Origin: Clostridiales bacterium
GTDB taxonomy: Bacteria; Bacillota; Clostridia; Oscillospirales; Acutalibacteraceae
NCBI GenBank assembly: GCA_019415945.1
Contig: DXYF01000041.1
Span: 1 to 64,000 of the forward strand
Reading direction: 5' to 3'
Length of the DNA stretch: 64,000 nucleotides
Positions 61,525 through 64,000 of this stretch are shown here, piece by piece; the stretch's first letter is position 1; every line of letters begins with the position of its first letter. Made by a program: the position numbers and the translations under genes. The notes under the pieces were generated by a model. That model did no database searches and had not been told where the DNA came from. It saw nothing but the letters and a program-made list of their open reading frames with translations.

Positions 61525-63543
61525 TCACTCTGTAATTTCATCCGATTTTTCGGATTTATCCGACTTTCTTTCTTTTGCCTTTTTTATAGCCGCTTCTTTT
61601 TTGGCAGCCATGTTTGATGTTGACCTTTTTCTGACAGGCACGGGAAGCTCCTTTTTGAGCTTATAATACATAACGCCAAGCGGAGGCAATGTGATTTCAA
61701 CGGAATAGTCAAGTCCGTTGTGCTTTGCCTTTTTGGTTTTAATATCACCGCTGTTCACGATTCCGCAGCCGCCGAACTCTTCGCTTTCGGAGTTCAGCAC
61801 TTCTTCATAAATACCGTAAACGGGAACACCAACCTTATATTTTTCTCGTGTTACCGGCTGGAAGTTGCAAACACAGATTATCTCGCTTCCGTCATATGCA
61901 ATTCTCCTAAATGCGATAACGCTGTTCTGATAATCATCAAGAGCAATCCACTGAAAGCCGTTCCAATCGTAATCGTTTTCATGCATAGCAGGAGTATCAC
62001 GGTAGAATTTGTTTGCAACCTCAAAAAAGTGATTTAACTGACGGTGCTTTTCGTAATCAAGCAAATTCCACTGAAGCTGCTCTTCTGAATTCCATTCATC
62101 AAACTGACCAATTTCGCTTCCCATAAACATAAGCTTTTTGCCGGGATGAGCAAGCATATATGCAAGGAAACCTCTGACCCCCGCAAACTTCATCTCATAA
62201 CTTCCGGGCATTTTATTGATAAGCGAGCCTTTTCCGTACACAACCTCATCGTGCGAAATCGGAAGCATAAAATTCTCTGAAAAAGCATAGACCAAGCTGA
62301 ATGTGAGAGTGTCGTGGTGATAATTTCTCCACAACGGGTCAAGAGAAATGTAGGACAGCGTGTCATTCATCCAACCCATATTCCACTTGTAATCAAATCC
62401 GAGGCCCATATCCTTAATGGGGTAGCGGGTAACATTCGGCCACGCCGTACTCTCCTCGGCAATCATCATAGCCTCGGGATGATACATATGAACAACAGTG
62501 TTAAGCTTTTGTAAAAATTCAACGGCAACAAGGTTTTCTCTTCCGCCGTAGCAGTTGGGAATCCACTCTCCGTCTTTGCGGTTATAATCGAGATAAAGCA
62601 TTGAAGCCACGGCGTCTACTCTGATGCCGTCAACATGGTACATATCAAGCCAGAACATTGCCGAAGAAACCAAAAAGCTTGTTACCTCGTATCTGCCGTA
62701 GTTAAAGATGTAGGTGCCCCACTCCTTATGCTCGCCGATACGGTAATCCTCGTATTCATAACAGCCTGTTCCGTCGAAACGACCCAAGCCGTGAGCGTCT
62801 TTTGGGAAATGAGCGGGAACCCAGTCAAGTATTACGCCGATTCCTTCCTGGTGACATTTATCAATAAAATACATCAAATCCTTGGGCTCGCCGTAACGGG
62901 AAGTTGCGGCAAAGTAACCTGTAACCTGATAGCCCCAGCTTCCGTCAAACGGAAATTCGGTAAGCGGCATAAATTCTATGTGGGTATAACCCATATTTTT
63001 TACATACGGAATAAGCTCCTCGGCAAGCTTTTTGTAGCTGAACATATTTCCGTCCTCATACTTACGCCAGGAACCGGCATTCACCTCATAAACATTTATA
63101 GGCTGTTTTTCATGAGGATGTTCCTTTTTATAATCAAACCATTCCTCATCATGCCATTCATATCCGTTTATTTCATAAACCCTTGAAGCATTGTCGGGCC
63201 TTGTCTGGCAATGAAAAGCATATGGATCTGTTTTTAATCTCCGTTCAGACCAAGGAGTTTCCACGCAGTATTTATAACACGCAAATTCCTGTACACCCTC
63301 AATAAACAGTTCCCAAACACCTGAATCTGAAATGCGGTACATAAAATTCGCGTCATTATCCCAGTTGTTAAAATCTCCGACAACAGACACTGTTAATGCA
63401 TTCGGTGCCCATACTCTGAAAACGACACCGTCTCTGCCGTCCCAATTAACGAAATGAGAGCCTAAAAACTCATACGCACGAGCCGACTCTCCCGCCAAGA
63501 ACTGATCAAGCGGATATCTTTCGTCGTTTAATTTAAAAGCCAT
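61525..63543 (-). CDS. glgB: 1,4-alpha-glucan branching enzyme
   Basis: 672 residues. It introduces alpha-1,6 branches in glycogen. An N-terminal carbohydrate-binding module 48 (about 15-105) precedes the GH13 barrel with nucleophile Asp in GIRVDAVA, acid/base Glu in IAEEST and the SHDEVVYGKGS motif. A C-terminal beta domain is followed by an unusual charged, Lys-rich tail of about 40 residues. No other glg genes are adjacent. Confidence 0.96.
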   Translation of the reverse strand: MAFKLNDERYPLDQFLAGESARAYEFLGSHFVNWDGRDGVVFRVWAPNALTVSVVGDFNNWDNDANFMYRISDSGVWELFIEGVQEFACYKYCVETPWSERRLKTDPYAFHCQTRPDNASRVYEINGYEWHDEEWFDYKKEHPHEKQPINVYEVNAGSWRKYEDGNMFSYKKLAEELIPYVKNMGYTHIEFMPLTEFPFDGSWGYQVTGYFAATSRYGEPKDLMYFIDKCHQEGIGVILDWVPAHFPKDAHGLGRFDGTGCYEYEDYRIGEHKEWGTYIFNYGRYEVTSFLVSSAMFWLDMYHVDGIRVDAVASMLYLDYNRKDGEWIPNCYGGRENLVAVEFLQKLNTVVHMYHPEAMMIAEESTAWPNVTRYPIKDMGLGFDYKWNMGWMNDTLSYISLDPLWRNYHHDTLTFSLVYAFSENFMLPISHDEVVYGKGSLINKMPGSYEMKFAGVRGFLAYMLAHPGKKLMFMGSEIGQFDEWNSEEQLQWNLLDYEKHRQLNHFFEVANKFYRDTPAMHENDYDWNGFQWIALDDYQNSVIAFRRIAYDGSEIICVCNFQPVTREKYKVGVPVYGIYEEVLNSESEEFGGCGIVNSGDIKTKKAKHNGLDYSVEITLPPLGVMYYKLKKELPVPVRKRSTSNMAAKKEAAIKKAKERKSDKSEKSDEITE

Positions 63544-63597
63544 AGTAAACCTCTTTTCTGCAACGGTTTTACTGATATGTACTAATCTGCTTTAATG

Positions 63598-63659
63598 CTG
63601 ATAATTGAAGTATCAGTAATTATTGATATAATTATAATATGTTTTAGACAAATTTACAA
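63598..63659 (-). promoter_or_regulatory. glgB promoter with downstream palindrome
   Basis: On the minus strand TTGTAA (63654-63659), 17 nt, TATAAT (63631-63636). CTGATA-N7-TATCAG (63598-63616) lies just downstream of the expected start (about 63624). The remaining gap to the next gene (63660-63746) shows nothing further. Confidence 0.65.
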
Positions 63660-63746
63660 GAGTATTTTAAATTTTTTATGTAAATATTTTCACCATTTTA
63701 TACATTGATAACAAATATGTACAATTTTGCACAGATATTTACAAGT

Positions 63747-64000
63747 TTACACTTTAACAATCTGATTTTTAAAATCACTTCCGCATCTTCCAACCTCATC
63801 ATAAGCAAGTGAGGCAATATCCGTTGCTGAAATATCTGCCGAAAGCAAGTCTGAAATATTCTTATTGCTTTTATCTGCCTTTGACACAGATGAGATCACC
63901 TCAAGTCTGCATGACTTAAGCAAAGACGCTCCTACATTTGTAAAACCGAGCACACGGGCATATTCAATCGGAGTTGTTTGCAGTTTTTCGGTTATGCCGA
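63747..64000 (-). CDS. tmcAL: C-terminal end of a probable tRNA(Met) cytidine acetate ligase
   Basis: Only the last 84 or so codons are in the window; the frame is open to the right edge. The residues 'TPIEYARVLGFTNVGASLL' and 'LLSADISATDIASLAY' resemble the C-terminus of the TmcAL/YlbM family, which acetylates the wobble cytidine of elongator tRNA-Met. The catalytic N-terminal part is outside the window, so the call rests on recall of the C-terminal pattern. Confidence 0.6.
   Translation of the reverse strand, partial: GITEKLQTTPIEYARVLGFTNVGASLLKSCRLEVISSVSKADKSNKNISDLLSADISATDIASLAYDEVGRCGSDFKNQIVKV

Noticed and set aside
62635..63186. A 183-codon open frame antisense to glgB
   Set aside because: Entirely inside the glgB catalytic domain on the opposite strand, with no supporting signals.

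Overview
The window reads as a chromosomal segment of a moderately AT-rich, low-GC Gram-positive bacterium of the class Clostridia, most like Oscillospiraceae/Ruminococcus. Supporting signs are the yicC-remA-gmk-rpoZ-priA-def-fmt-rsmB-rlmN-prpC-prkC-rsgA-thiN gene order, a CdaA/YbbR c-di-AMP pair, an intact sporulation sigma factor of the SigK type, a Bacillus-type PurF, many strong AGGAGG-type ribosome sites with frequent TTG starts, and a secreted dockerin protein with a Thr/Glu/Pro linker. The genus is an inference; no rRNA gene is present to settle it.

Layout. 1-4.1 kb (minus): promoter and ribosome site of a gene off the left edge, c-di-AMP synthesis (cdaA, ybbR), and a cysteine-desulfurase-like/Se-S-carrier-like pair. 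4.1-7.0 kb (minus): asd-dapA-dapB for lysine and diaminopimelate. 7.1-11.9 kb (plus): queuosine genes queA-tgt, yajC, a small membrane protein, a CPBP protease and tadA. 12.4-19.0 kb (minus): purine operon purC-purF-purB-purA-guaA. 19.3-21.2 kb (plus): tRNA-Leu(CAA) and a cytoplasmic GH32 fructosidase. 21.5-37 kb (minus): a PASTA pseudokinase, tRNA-Ala(GGC), and the long housekeeping cluster from thiN up to yicC. 37.1-43.7 kb: yebC, a fatty-acyl operon (fabF, acyl-CoA ligase, thioesterase) divergent from a LysR regulator, and an iron-type alcohol dehydrogenase. 43.9-48.8 kb: carD, exoA, sigK, a small lipoprotein, a DUF2804 gene, a glycine-zipper miniprotein and trmL. 49-52.7 kb (plus): glycolytic pgk-tpiA-gpmI. 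52.9-56.4 kb (plus): a heterodimeric ABC exporter. 56.5-58.4 kb (minus): queH, a HAD phosphatase and a cyclase-family hydrolase. 58.6-64 kb: the dockerin protein, glyS, glgB and the C-terminus of a probable tmcAL.

Most of the window is core metabolism and information processing and is conventional. No CRISPR array, prophage, intact transposon or defence island is visible. The less ordinary material is: (i) a ~97-bp structured intergenic repeat in three full copies and one internally deleted copy, all in the same orientation; (ii) a second ~80-bp intergenic repeat in two copies ending in an IS-like terminus; (iii) a membrane-anchored zinc-ribbon/PASTA protein whose kinase domain has lost all three catalytic landmarks, about 2 kb from an intact PrkC/PrpC pair; (iv) a ribosome-binding site built into the descending arm of a perfect terminator; and (v) the dockerin protein, whose promoter carries an operator-like palindrome over its start point. 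I do not see a clearly new multi-gene system. The repeat family and the pseudokinase are the best candidates for something undescribed.
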